DNA from: a bacterium
GTDB lineage: Bacteria > UBP13 > UBA5359
Assembly (NCBI GenBank): GCA_028699365.1
Contig: JAQVUQ010000012.1
Location: forward strand, 1 to 16,376
DNA length: 16,376 nt
Reading direction: 5' to 3'
A program made the position numbers and the translations under genes. The notes under the pieces are model-generated. The model worked only from the letters and a program-made list of their open reading frames with translations, ran no database searches and had not been told where the DNA came from. Below are positions 1-6,736 of the stretch, piece after piece; position 1 is the first letter of the stretch; each line of letters starts with the position of its first letter.

Positions 1-1749
1 AAACGGGAGGACATTGCTTTTCAAATACGCTATAACTCAAAATTGACGGAGAGCATGGAAGAATATAAAAAGAGGGCGACAATAGCCAGATTACAGCAGA
101 CAATTGATGAGAGGAAGAAATGCCTGATTTATTGTCCGTTTGTTTCTCAGATATACGATGTTTACGATGCATTACCAGATAACATTGAGCCGTTTGTAAG
201 TAAGTATCATGGTTCTATGGATAAATTCGAAAAAGCAGAAGCGTACGAACGATTTAAGGATGGAAGATCGTTTGTCATGTTATGTACAAAAGCCTTTGGT
301 ATGGGGGTCGATATTGATGATGTGGAGAGAGTCTATCACTACGCACCTACCGGATATCTCTCTGATTATGTCCAGGAAATCGGCAGGGCGGCCAGGCGGG
401 AAGGGTTAACAGGGCTGGCAATAACTGATTTTACGGATCAGGATATGAGATTTGTAAGGACACTTTACGGCTTGTCCTCTATAAGACAGTACCAACTGCG
501 TGAGATGATGCGAAAACTCTATCAGATTTACCTGGAGAAACGGCATCGTAATCTTCTGGTTTCACCGGAAGCTTTTTCTTATCTCTTCAGAGAGGACCAG
601 GTAGATGAGAAAGTAAAAAGTGGATTGCTCTTGTTGTCAAAAGATTTGCAGGATAAGTACGGTTTCCCTGTTATAGTTGTTCGTCCCAAGAGTTTGTTTA
701 CTCGTAATTTTGTAAACGTTCCTATTCTAATAGAAATAAAGTTTCTGGAAAGATTTGGCAGCTATGCCACACTAATGACAGATAATTTCCCCCGACGATG
801 TCCTGGGGCTTATGGTAGTAACGATATTATCAAATATAATTCAGGGAATATTTATGAATTAGATATGGCCGGATTATGGGAAAACCATTTTGCAGAGCTT
901 ACATTTGCAGACTTCAAACGTCGCTTTTTCTCCGGCGTATTGATCGATTTCAATAACGAGGAGGTGGTTTCACCACGATTAAGGTTAGATATCCATTATA
1001 AAGAGGATTACAGTAACATAATATACCAACTTGAAGCTTGTTCCAAAAAATTAATACGAGTGCTCGAACACTTAAAAGCACAAGCGAAGTTTTTTTCGAA
1101 AAAAGATTTCCATAAAAGCTTCCTGGAGGTATTTGGTGACGATCTGAAGTTTACTACTGAACTTACGAATATCATTGTTGATCTTTTTGTTGCTGAACCC
1201 GGGCGTAACATAAACTTCAATCAAAGTATTGATAAATACCGCTTTTTGCAGGCACGACAGGCAGGAGGAGCGGGTGAGGCTATGACGTACAGATGCATGA
1301 ACAGCAACTATACGGGATTAGGCGTGCACTTATCACGGTTACTTCAGGAAGCTAATCCCAATATTGAAGACGGAACTACCTTTAGAACATATATCGCTAT
1401 TCAAAGCGGGGAGATTCGTCCGAAACTCCTTTTCCTTGCAATTATGCTTGAGCTATTCGGATTGGCCAGTTACGAAATACTGGGGGGTAAGAATACGGAA
1501 ATATTTATAAGGCTTAACGATCCCCAAAAACTGTTAAGATTAACCAACAGTAACTATAACTATTCGAATGCTTTACTTTCAGACATAGCGAGGCGTCGTG
1601 AAAGCTCACAAAAGATTCAAGCTTCTTTTTTGAAAGCAGAGTTATCGGATAAAGAGAGATGGGATATTATAGAAAACTATTTCTTGGGGCGCGATGATAC
1701 AGTGCTGGCTATGCTAGAGAGAAGGGAGCATGTACAAGCAAGGTTTTAG
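1..1749 (+). CDS. RecQ-like superfamily 2 DNA helicase, 3' part (5' end outside the window)
   Basis: The reading frame is open from base 1, so the gene starts upstream; a TTG at 43 is only an internal codon. About 582 residues are visible. The first ~150 residues are the second RecA-like domain of an SF2 helicase: KCLIYCPF (motif IV region), then TKAFGMGVDIDDV (motif V), then QEIGRAARREG (motif VI with the arginine finger), closest in style to RecQ (QEIGRAGRDG). The DEAD/DEAH domain with Walker A must lie left of the window. The remaining ~430 residues match no domain I recognise; no RQC cysteine cluster or HRDC is evident. The gene is visibly AT-richer than everything from 1860 onward, which suggests separate ancestry. 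Large RecQ-like helicases with private C-terminal regions occur in phage-defence and DNA-modification loci, but no partner gene is visible here. The helicase call is firm; any defence role is inference. Confidence 0.85.
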   Translation, partial: KREDIAFQIRYNSKLTESMEEYKKRATIARLQQTIDERKKCLIYCPFVSQIYDVYDALPDNIEPFVSKYHGSMDKFEKAEAYERFKDGRSFVMLCTKAFGMGVDIDDVERVYHYAPTGYLSDYVQEIGRAARREGLTGLAITDFTDQDMRFVRTLYGLSSIRQYQLREMMRKLYQIYLEKRHRNLLVSPEAFSYLFREDQVDEKVKSGLLLLSKDLQDKYGFPVIVVRPKSLFTRNFVNVPILIEIKFLERFGSYATLMTDNFPRRCPGAYGSNDIIKYNSGNIYELDMAGLWENHFAELTFADFKRRFFSGVLIDFNNEEVVSPRLRLDIHYKEDYSNIIYQLEACSKKLIRVLEHLKAQAKFFSKKDFHKSFLEVFGDDLKFTTELTNIIVDLFVAEPGRNINFNQSIDKYRFLQARQAGGAGEAMTYRCMNSNYTGLGVHLSRLLQEANPNIEDGTTFRTYIAIQSGEIRPKLLFLAIMLELFGLASYEILGGKNTEIFIRLNDPQKLLRLTNSNYNYSNALLSDIARRRESSQKIQASFLKAELSDKERWDIIENYFLGRDDTVLAMLERREHVQARF

Positions 1750-1859
1750 CATCCGTTAGCGTGTTCGAATTGCGCACCTATACTTACTCGCATATGTAGC
1801 ATTAAAATATGGCCACCAGTCTGTTTATTGGCCGGTGTCCACAGACAAGAGGGCATTAT

Positions 1860-2834
1860 ATGTACCGTTTCTCTCTCCAGCGTATATTCACCATTAACCG
1901 CTATCTGAGCAGCGGCCGTTGTGTCCGGCTGCAGGAGTTGGCTGATGATTTCGGCGTCAGTGCCAGGACTATCCAGCGGGATATGGCGCAACTGCGATAC
2001 GATTTCGGTGCGCCGTTGAAATTCGATCGTTGCGCCGGGGGCTACAGATATACCGGTAAGTTTGACCTTAATCCACCTGTCGATATGACGGAATCCGAAA
2101 TGCTGGCTCTCTACCTGGCTGGAGAGATATTGGGACGCTTTACCGGCACTTCGCTGGAGGATGCCGCCCGCTGTGCTTTTGATAAACTGTCTAAACTGCT
2201 GGTGCACGAACTTACCGATTCCGCTGTACCGCTTGGTGGGCATATTACCATAGGTGCTCCTCTGCTGCGGGGCGATGCTGCAAGAGTAGGTGACCTCTTC
2301 TGCCTGCTTGGGGACGCTATAAAAGACGGCCGGGTTGTCGAGATAGAATATCATGCTATAAATACGGACAGCAAATCCTGCCGGGAGACGGAACCGCTGC
2401 ATCTGCACTATCACAAAGGTGCCTGGTATCTGATTGCTTTCTGTCGCTTGCGTTCGGATATTCGTATTTTTGCGCTGGATCGAATCAAATCGGCTCGGCT
2501 TATTGAGGGAGGGAGGCTGTTCAATCAGCCGTTTGATGCCGCTCTGTACCTGCAGGGCAACTTCGGCATAGTCAGTGGCGGAACTGTCAATGAGGTGGCG
2601 CTTCTCTTTGATGCCGATCAGGCCCGCTGGGTCAGAGAGCGCCAATGGCATCCCAGCCAACAGTTGGAAGAACGCCCGGATGGCTCACTTGTCCTGCACA
2701 TGCGCGTCAGGGGGCTGCGGGAGGTTTGTCACTGGGTGATGAGCTACGGCAGTCATGTGCGGGTGATTGCTCCTCAGGAACTTAAGGAGATGGTAGCGGC
2801 TGAAGTGCGGGCCATGGCCCTAATGCAGGATTGA
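1860..2834 (+). CDS. WYL-domain transcriptional regulator (HTH-WYL-WCX, YafY/PafC-like)
   Basis: Predicted cytoplasmic DNA-binding regulator of 324 residues. Residues ~8-62 form a DeoR/HTH_11-type winged helix (LQELADDFGVSARTIQRDM, then a GGYRY wing). Residues ~155-212 form the WYL domain, including the name-giving W189-Y190-L191 followed by DIRIFALDRI. Residues ~240-318 fit the C-terminal WCX extension. WYL domains bind ligands such as nucleic acid fragments or nucleotides; the ligand here is unknown. I chose ATG 1860 because AAGAGGG at 1847-1853 is a good ribosome binding site, while the in-frame ATG at 1809 has none and would add 17 residues of no family resemblance. It lies 110 bp after the AT-rich helicase but shares the GC-rich composition of the downstream genes, so it may not belong with the helicase although WYL regulators do control defence loci. 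The VWA gene follows about 126 bp later. The target is not known. Confidence 0.9.
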   Translation: MYRFSLQRIFTINRYLSSGRCVRLQELADDFGVSARTIQRDMAQLRYDFGAPLKFDRCAGGYRYTGKFDLNPPVDMTESEMLALYLAGEILGRFTGTSLEDAARCAFDKLSKLLVHELTDSAVPLGGHITIGAPLLRGDAARVGDLFCLLGDAIKDGRVVEIEYHAINTDSKSCRETEPLHLHYHKGAWYLIAFCRLRSDIRIFALDRIKSARLIEGGRLFNQPFDAALYLQGNFGIVSGGTVNEVALLFDADQARWVRERQWHPSQQLEERPDGSLVLHMRVRGLREVCHWVMSYGSHVRVIAPQELKEMVAAEVRAMALMQD

Positions 2835-2846
2835 ATTGATGTTTCC

Positions 2847-2865
2847 AACGACGGTGCATGTCGTT
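2847..2865. promoter_or_regulatory. Inverted repeat AACGAC-7-GTCGTT, possible operator or weak hairpin
   Basis: Perfect 6-bp arms at 2847-2852 and 2860-2865 with a 7-base centre. It lies 12 bp after the WYL regulator's stop and just upstream of an extended -10 element for the VWA gene. There is no T-run behind it, so a terminator is unlikely. It could be an operator for the neighbouring WYL protein, but short inverted repeats also arise by chance. Confidence 0.35.
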
Positions 2866-2871
2866 CTCGCC

Positions 2872-2880
2872 TGATACAAT
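2872..2880 (+). promoter_or_regulatory. Candidate extended -10 promoter of the VWA gene
   Basis: TGATACAAT reads as an extended -10 element (TGn followed by TACAAT, 5 of 6 matches to TATAAT). No good -35 hexamer sits 17 bases upstream, which extended -10 promoters can do without. It would give a leader of about 75 bases before the VWA gene's ATG at 2961. Confidence 0.4.
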
Positions 2881-2960
2881 CGAAGTATAGATCCGGTGGT
2901 TTGTTGCATTTGCAGCAGAATTACCGGCAAAAAAGCCGTCAGGCTGGGAGGAGAATGAGC

Positions 2961-3635
2961 ATGCAGGAGAACTATACGCACATTTCCATAATTCTGGACC
3001 GAACGGGATCCATGGAGGGGATCCGTGATGACATCATCGGCGGGTTCAATGCTTTTCTGAAAGAGCAGAAGGAACAGCCGGGAAAGGCCACACTGACTCT
3101 GGTGCAGTTCGATACTCAGGACCCGTATGAGATCATCCATAGCTTCCGGCCGATAGCTGAGATTCCGGAATTGACGCGGAAGACGTATGTGCCAAGAGCC
3201 TCGACACCGCTGCTGGATGCCATGGGGCGGGGTATAAATGACCTGGAGGGCAAATTGGCTGCCATTAAGGAGGAGGAACAGCCGTCCAAAGTGATAGCTG
3301 TTGTCGTAACGGACGGTCAGGAGAACTCCAGCAGGGAATTCAGCCGCGAACAAGTCAAAAGTATGATAGAAAAGAAGCAGGAGCAGGATAACTGGCAATT
3401 TGTCTTTTTAAGCGCTGATCTGGATGCTATAAACGATGCTGTTTACACAGGCATTCGCCGAGGCTCTACTCTGGCCTTTGACAAGACATCAAGGGGCAAT
3501 GCCGAGGCATGGTCATCACTTTCCGGCAGGATAGCCGAATGCCGGGAAGATACGGGGATAGATTGTTTTGCCTTTACCGACGAGGACCGAGCCAAACAGG
3601 AGGCTGAGAAGAAAAGGTTTAGTCACTCGCGATAA
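2961..3635 (+). CDS. von Willebrand factor type A domain protein
   Basis: A 224-residue, single-domain VWA protein with no signal peptide or membrane segment, so probably cytoplasmic. The metal-ion-dependent adhesion site is visible: D13-R-T-G-S17 (the first motif, in the common DRTGSM form), T82 in ASTPLLDA, and D118 in VVTDGQEN. The pattern of a GGFNAFL helix after the first motif, a TPLLDAMGR stretch and an NWQFVFLSADLDA strand matches a widespread bacterial stand-alone VWA family, usually annotated only as VWA domain-containing protein and also found on phages and in tellurite or stress gene clusters. VWA domains mediate metal-dependent protein-protein contacts; the partner is unknown and no MoxR-type ATPase is next to it. 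The start could be ATG 2955 or 2961; I prefer 2961 because GGGAGGAG at 2946-2953 is then 7 bases away. A strong hairpin follows the stop codon. Confidence 0.88.
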   Translation: MQENYTHISIILDRTGSMEGIRDDIIGGFNAFLKEQKEQPGKATLTLVQFDTQDPYEIIHSFRPIAEIPELTRKTYVPRASTPLLDAMGRGINDLEGKLAAIKEEEQPSKVIAVVVTDGQENSSREFSREQVKSMIEKKQEQDNWQFVFLSADLDAINDAVYTGIRRGSTLAFDKTSRGNAEAWSSLSGRIAECREDTGIDCFAFTDEDRAKQEAEKKRFSHSR

Positions 3636-3647
3636 GAGCCCCAGAAT

Positions 3648-3686
3648 CCCCGACTAATTTGCAAGCACATTGCAAATTAGTCGGGG
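3648..3686. terminator. 17-bp perfect hairpin after the VWA gene, no U tract
   Basis: The arms at 3648-3664 (starting CCCCGACTAA) and 3670-3686 (ending TTAGTCGGGG) are perfectly complementary, with a 5-base loop GCACA. It starts 12 bases after the VWA stop codon and lies before the spoVG promoter, where a terminator is expected. However, AGTTCAG follows it instead of a T-run, so intrinsic termination is uncertain. It may instead protect the mRNA 3' end, or be one copy of a dispersed palindromic repeat. Confidence 0.55.
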
Positions 3687-3725
3687 AGTTCAGAATTATC
3701 AAGCTATAAATCCTCAGCCCTTTGC

Positions 3726-3754
3726 TTGCAAAAGCCAACAAGCCCTTTTATAAT
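3726..3754 (+). promoter_or_regulatory. Sigma-A-type promoter of spoVG
   Basis: TTGCAA at 3726-3731 and a perfect TATAAT at 3749-3754 are separated by 17 bases. The expected transcription start near 3761 leaves only a very short leader before the AGGAGGT ribosome binding site at 3764-3770. In Bacillus subtilis, spoVG is a sigma-H gene; the elements here look like a vegetative promoter instead. Confidence 0.7.
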
Positions 3755-3776
3755 AAAATATACAGGAGGTGAGCGC

Positions 3777-4028
3777 ATGAATATTACCGACGTTCGCGTG
3801 CGTAAGATCGAGTCTGAGGGGAGAACCAGAGCTTTTGTCTCGATAACTATCGATGAGGTCTTCGTGGTGCATGATCTCAAGGTCATCGAAGGACAGAACG
3901 GCTTGTTCGTGGCTATGCCCAGCCGCAAGACGGTAGAGGGTGAGTACAAGGATATTGCTCATCCCATTACCACAGAAGCCCGGGAGATGATCCAGGCGGC
4001 GGTTCTGGAAGCTTATAACAAAGGCTGA
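3777..4028 (+). CDS. spoVG: SpoVG family RNA/DNA-binding regulator
   Basis: An 83-residue protein that matches SpoVG along its whole length: [12 protein letters not shown] at the N terminus, the central [17 protein letters not shown] strand-helix region, FVAMPSRK, and the [14 protein letters not shown] helix. In Bacillota, SpoVG affects asymmetric septation during sporulation and, in Staphylococcus and Listeria, virulence and metabolism genes; it binds nucleic acids, including RNA. It is slightly shorter than the Bacillus form (about 97 residues) because the variable C-terminal tail is missing. ATG 3777 is preferred over an upstream in-frame codon at 3726 because AGGAGGT sits 6 bases before it and 3726 lies in the -35 element. 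It is the first gene of the spoVG-glmU-prs-ctc-pth-mfd order known from Bacillus. The next genes have their own promoter 135 bp later, although no clear terminator lies between. Confidence 0.95.
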   Translation: MNITDVRVRKIESEGRTRAFVSITIDEVFVVHDLKVIEGQNGLFVAMPSRKTVEGEYKDIAHPITTEAREMIQAAVLEAYNKG

Positions 4029-4163
4029 TCGCCGTAACTTCTATCTGTAAGCAGTTCTTTTTATACCTCCGTTGATGCTCTTTTAACGTGGCATGGCTTT
4101 GTACGGCCTGCGGGTGACTGCCTGAGAGCACTCTTTTCATGCCTGTTTCATGCTTCTTTTAAA

Positions 4164-4192
4164 TTGACACTACCACCCAAATTAAGTATAAT
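4164..4192 (+). promoter_or_regulatory. Full-consensus sigma-A promoter of tRNA-Gln and probably glmU
   Basis: TTGACA at 4164-4169 and TATAAT at 4187-4192 are both 6 of 6 matches and separated by the optimal 17 bases. The start of transcription is expected near 4199, about 37 bases before the tRNA. No other promoter is evident before glmU, so this may serve the whole downstream operon. Confidence 0.88.
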
Positions 4193-4235
4193 CTAGCCGT
4201 ATCTGCCGCATCGGCATGCATGTTGCGCAACGCTT

Positions 4236-4309
4236 TTCGGGGTGGTGAAATGGTATCACACCGGCCTTTGGAGCCGAGGTTCCAGGTTCGAGCCCTGGCC
4301 CCGAAGCCA
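4236..4309 (+). tRNA. tRNA-Gln (anticodon UUG)
   Basis: A complete cloverleaf folds by hand. The acceptor stem TTCGGGG (4236-4242) pairs with CCCCGAA (4299-4305). The D stem is GTGA/TCAC. The anticodon arm is CGGC/GCCG around the loop CTTTGGA (4266-4272), which puts TTG at positions 34-36. The T arm is CCAGG-TTCGAGC-CCTGG. The discriminator is G, and CCA is encoded (4307-4309). The weak U1-A72 first pair is typical of tRNA-Gln. The outermost anticodon stem pair is a C/A mismatch and the variable loop has only 4 bases; both are tolerable. It stands alone, directly upstream of glmU, behind a consensus promoter. Confidence 0.95.
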
Positions 4310-4331
4310 GTCCCTTTGCGCTGAAAAAGGG

Positions 4332-4351
4332 CCGGAGGAGTCTTCCTTCGG
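4332..4351 (+). other. Hairpin between tRNA-Gln and glmU
   Basis: CCGGAGGA and TCCTTCGG form an 8-bp stem (one G-U pair) with loop GTCT. No T-run follows, so it does not look like a full terminator. If tRNA-Gln and glmU share a transcript, this hairpin begins the 5' part of the glmU mRNA left after tRNA 3' processing and could stabilise it. Confidence 0.4.
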
Positions 4352-4376
4352 CTATCGGTGTTGGAGAGGAGTCCAT

Positions 4377-5750
4377 ATGAGTTCTTCGATAACGGCTGTG
4401 GTTCTGGCCGCCGGCAAGGGAACCAGAATGAAATCCGCCTTGCCCAAAGTTTTGCATAAGGTCTGCGGCCGGCCGATTCTGGAGCATATTCTTAATATGC
4501 TGGACGAGGCCGGAGTCGGGCGCATAATAGTAGTCGCCGGATACGGTGCCGAAGAGGTATCCGCCTTGTGCAGCGGCCGGGCTGAGATAGCTCTGCAAAC
4601 GGAACAACTGGGCACAGGTCATGCCGTTATGATGGCGGCACCTCTGCTCCAGGGCAACGGCGGCACCACGCTGGTTCTTCCGGGGGATACGCCTCTGCTG
4701 AGAGCCGATACCATGGACCGCCTCTGTCGCCTGCGCTTGGAAACAGGAGCCGGCATGGTCCTTCTGTCGGCTGAACCCGACGATCCCGGCAGTTACGGCC
4801 GGATCGTGCGAGGGGACGGCGGCACGGTCAAGGCTATTGTCGAAGCTAAGGATGCCGGCCCGGAGGAGTTGAAAATACGGGAGATCAACGCGGCGGTCTA
4901 CGCCTTCGATACGGATCTTCTGCTAAACTGTCTGACCAGGATCGGGCGCAACAATGCTCAGGGGGAGTATTATCTGACTGATGTCGTATCCATATTGTCC
5001 GAAGAGGACCGGGTGGAGGCGCTGATAGCGGAGGATCCTGACGATATTATAGGAATAAACGATCGGCTCTATCTGTCGCAGGCGGGTAAGATCATGCGCA
5101 GCCGCATCCTGGAGGCCTGGATGCTTGAAGGCATTACCATTATAGATCCCGACAGCACGTTCATAGAAGATTCGGTCAACATCGGACGGGATACCGTCAT
5201 TCATCCGTTTTCTATCATTGAGGGCGAGACGTTCATCGGCGAAGGCTGCAGCATAGGTCCCAATGCCCATCTTACGGATGCCCGGCTGGGCAAAGGCGTC
5301 AATGTGCAGAACAGCACCGTTTTGGACAGCGATCTTGACGATGGGGTATCCGTCGGCCCGTATGCTTATATCCGTCCGGGGAACAGGCTGGGAGAAGGCG
5401 CCAGGGCGGGGAGTTTTGTAGAGATCAAGAATTCCGAGATCGGTCCGGGCAGCGCCGTGCCGCATCTCAGCTATATCGGGGACAGCAGTCTGGGGGCCGA
5501 TGTCAATATCGGCGCCGGAACTATAACCTGTAACTATGACGGACGGGAGAAGCATCGCACGGTAATCGGCAACGAGGCTTTCATCGGCAGCAACACCAAA
5601 CTTATCGCCCCTGTTACGGTGGGTGAAGGTGCGGTGACGGGTGCCGGTGCCGTGGTAAATAAGGACGTACCGCCCTGGAAGGTTGCTGTCGGCATGCCGG
5701 CCCGGGTGATCAAGAGAAGGGATTGGGGGAAGGGAAACCATGCTGGTTGA
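4377..5750 (+). CDS. glmU: Bifunctional UDP-GlcNAc pyrophosphorylase / glucosamine-1-phosphate N-acetyltransferase
   Basis: Makes UDP-N-acetylglucosamine for peptidoglycan and wall polymers in two steps: acetylation of glucosamine-1-phosphate with acetyl-CoA, then uridylyl transfer from UTP. It is a cytoplasmic enzyme of 457 residues, the usual length. The N-terminal uridylyltransferase domain (~5-230) shows LAAGKGTRM (10-18), PKVLHK, QLGTGHA, the metal-binding GD in LPGDTPL (D104), E156 and N171. The C-terminal left-handed beta helix (~255-445) has repeated hexapeptides and the acetyltransferase site VPHLSYIGD with H363, then INIG-type repeats and the CNYDG loop. A small oddity is NAAVY where many GlmU have N(T/S/A)GVY. 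ATG 4377 is supported by AGGAG at 4367-4371; an in-frame opening from 4242 overlaps the tRNA and is not real. The stop overlaps the start of prs by 11 bases, which points to translational coupling. Confidence 0.97.
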   Translation: MSSSITAVVLAAGKGTRMKSALPKVLHKVCGRPILEHILNMLDEAGVGRIIVVAGYGAEEVSALCSGRAEIALQTEQLGTGHAVMMAAPLLQGNGGTTLVLPGDTPLLRADTMDRLCRLRLETGAGMVLLSAEPDDPGSYGRIVRGDGGTVKAIVEAKDAGPEELKIREINAAVYAFDTDLLLNCLTRIGRNNAQGEYYLTDVVSILSEEDRVEALIAEDPDDIIGINDRLYLSQAGKIMRSRILEAWMLEGITIIDPDSTFIEDSVNIGRDTVIHPFSIIEGETFIGEGCSIGPNAHLTDARLGKGVNVQNSTVLDSDLDDGVSVGPYAYIRPGNRLGEGARAGSFVEIKNSEIGPGSAVPHLSYIGDSSLGADVNIGAGTITCNYDGREKHRTVIGNEAFIGSNTKLIAPVTVGEGAVTGAGAVVNKDVPPWKVAVGMPARVIKRRDWGKGNHAG

Positions 5751-6705
5751 CAGTAAAGAGGTAAAGATTTTCACGGGGAATGCCAACCCCAGACTGGCGG
5801 AGAATATTTCCAGCTATCTGGATCTGCCGCTGGGGAAGGCTTTGGTGACGACTTTCAACAACGGAGAGGTCAGGATAAAGCTGGAGGAGAACGTGCGCGG
5901 TTGCGATGTTTTTGTCGTGCAGCCTACGTCCAGGCCCGTGAACCACAGTCTGATGGAATTGCTGGTTATGACAGATGCGCTCAAGCGTGCTTCGGCACGT
6001 CATATCACGGCTGTCATACCGTATTACGGCTATGCGCGGCAGGATCGCAAAGCTACGGGAAGGGAGCCCATTACGGCCAAGCTGGTAGCCAATCTCATTA
6101 CAGTGGCCGGTGCGGACAGGATACTGACCATGGATCTGCACTCCAGCCAGATACAGGGCTTTTTCGATATCAACGTGGATCATTTGACAGCCATGCCGGT
6201 GCTGGTGGATTACTTTGCCAAGAAGAAGATACCGGATCTCTGCGTCGTATCGCCTGATGTAGGCCGGGTAAAGCTCTCCCGGACCATGGCGGAGAGGCTG
6301 GGAGCTTCGCTGGCCATCCTGGTCAAGCGCCGGCCGCAGCCGGGTGAGGCGGAAGTGAGCGAGATTATCGGCCAGGTGGCCGGAAAGAACTGCATCATGG
6401 CCGACGATATGATAGATACGGCCGGCACGCTGGTCATCGGAGCTCAGGCTCTGGTGGAATGCGGTGCCAAGGCCATCTATACCTGCGCTACGCATGCGGT
6501 GCTGTCGGGCCCTGCGGTGGAACGCCTGGAGAAGGCCCCCATCAAAGAGGTTCTGATTACGGATACCATTCCGGTTCCTCCGGAGATGATGCTGGATAAA
6601 ATAAAGGTGCTGACGGTAGCCCCGATGCTGGGCGAGGCGATCAGGCGCATTTATAAGAACGTTTCCATCAGCGAGATGTTCGGTTATTACTGGTCCGGGA
6701 CTTAA
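5740..6705 (+). CDS. prs: Ribose-phosphate pyrophosphokinase (PRPP synthase)
   Basis: Transfers pyrophosphate from ATP to ribose-5-phosphate to give PRPP, the precursor of purines, pyrimidines, NAD, histidine and tryptophan; cytoplasmic, class I, usually hexameric. The 321 residues cover the full family length. Visible are FNNGEVRIKLEENVRG, YYGYARQDRK (ATP site), the metal-binding stretch MDLHSSQIQGFFD (131-143), the flexible-loop KRRP (K196-R197-R198) that carries the catalytic lysine and arginine, and the PRPP-binding loop DDMIDTAGT (222-230). The stretch SPDVGRVKLSRTMAERL departs somewhat from the usual SPDxGGVxRAR, with R for the second glycine. The gene overlaps the glmU end by 11 bases, with GGGGGAAGGG upstream as ribosome binding site. 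glmU-prs-ctc is a conserved operon order in Bacillota. Confidence 0.97.
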   Translation: MLVDSKEVKIFTGNANPRLAENISSYLDLPLGKALVTTFNNGEVRIKLEENVRGCDVFVVQPTSRPVNHSLMELLVMTDALKRASARHITAVIPYYGYARQDRKATGREPITAKLVANLITVAGADRILTMDLHSSQIQGFFDINVDHLTAMPVLVDYFAKKKIPDLCVVSPDVGRVKLSRTMAERLGASLAILVKRRPQPGEAEVSEIIGQVAGKNCIMADDMIDTAGTLVIGAQALVECGAKAIYTCATHAVLSGPAVERLEKAPIKEVLITDTIPVPPEMMLDKIKVLTVAPMLGEAIRRIYKNVSISEMFGYYWSGT

Positions 6706-6736
6706 GGACATAGTTGAGAAGAAAGAGGGAGAAAAG

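Noticed and set aside
1750-1859. A promoter for the WYL regulator gene
   Set aside because: TATACT (1779-1784) and TAAAAT (1803-1808) resemble -10 boxes, but neither has a convincing -35 hexamer at the right distance.
1746-2660. A 304-codon minus-strand frame opposite the WYL regulator gene
   Set aside because: The plus-strand frame has clear HTH and WYL motifs; the minus frame has none.
4029-4163. A terminator for spoVG
   Set aside because: There are T-rich spots (near 4057 and 4131) but the stems before them have only 3-4 bp, so I do not call one.
4242-4376. In-frame upstream extension of glmU
   Set aside because: It begins inside the tRNA-Gln gene, and ATG 4377 has a good ribosome binding site and starts the canonical GlmU N terminus.
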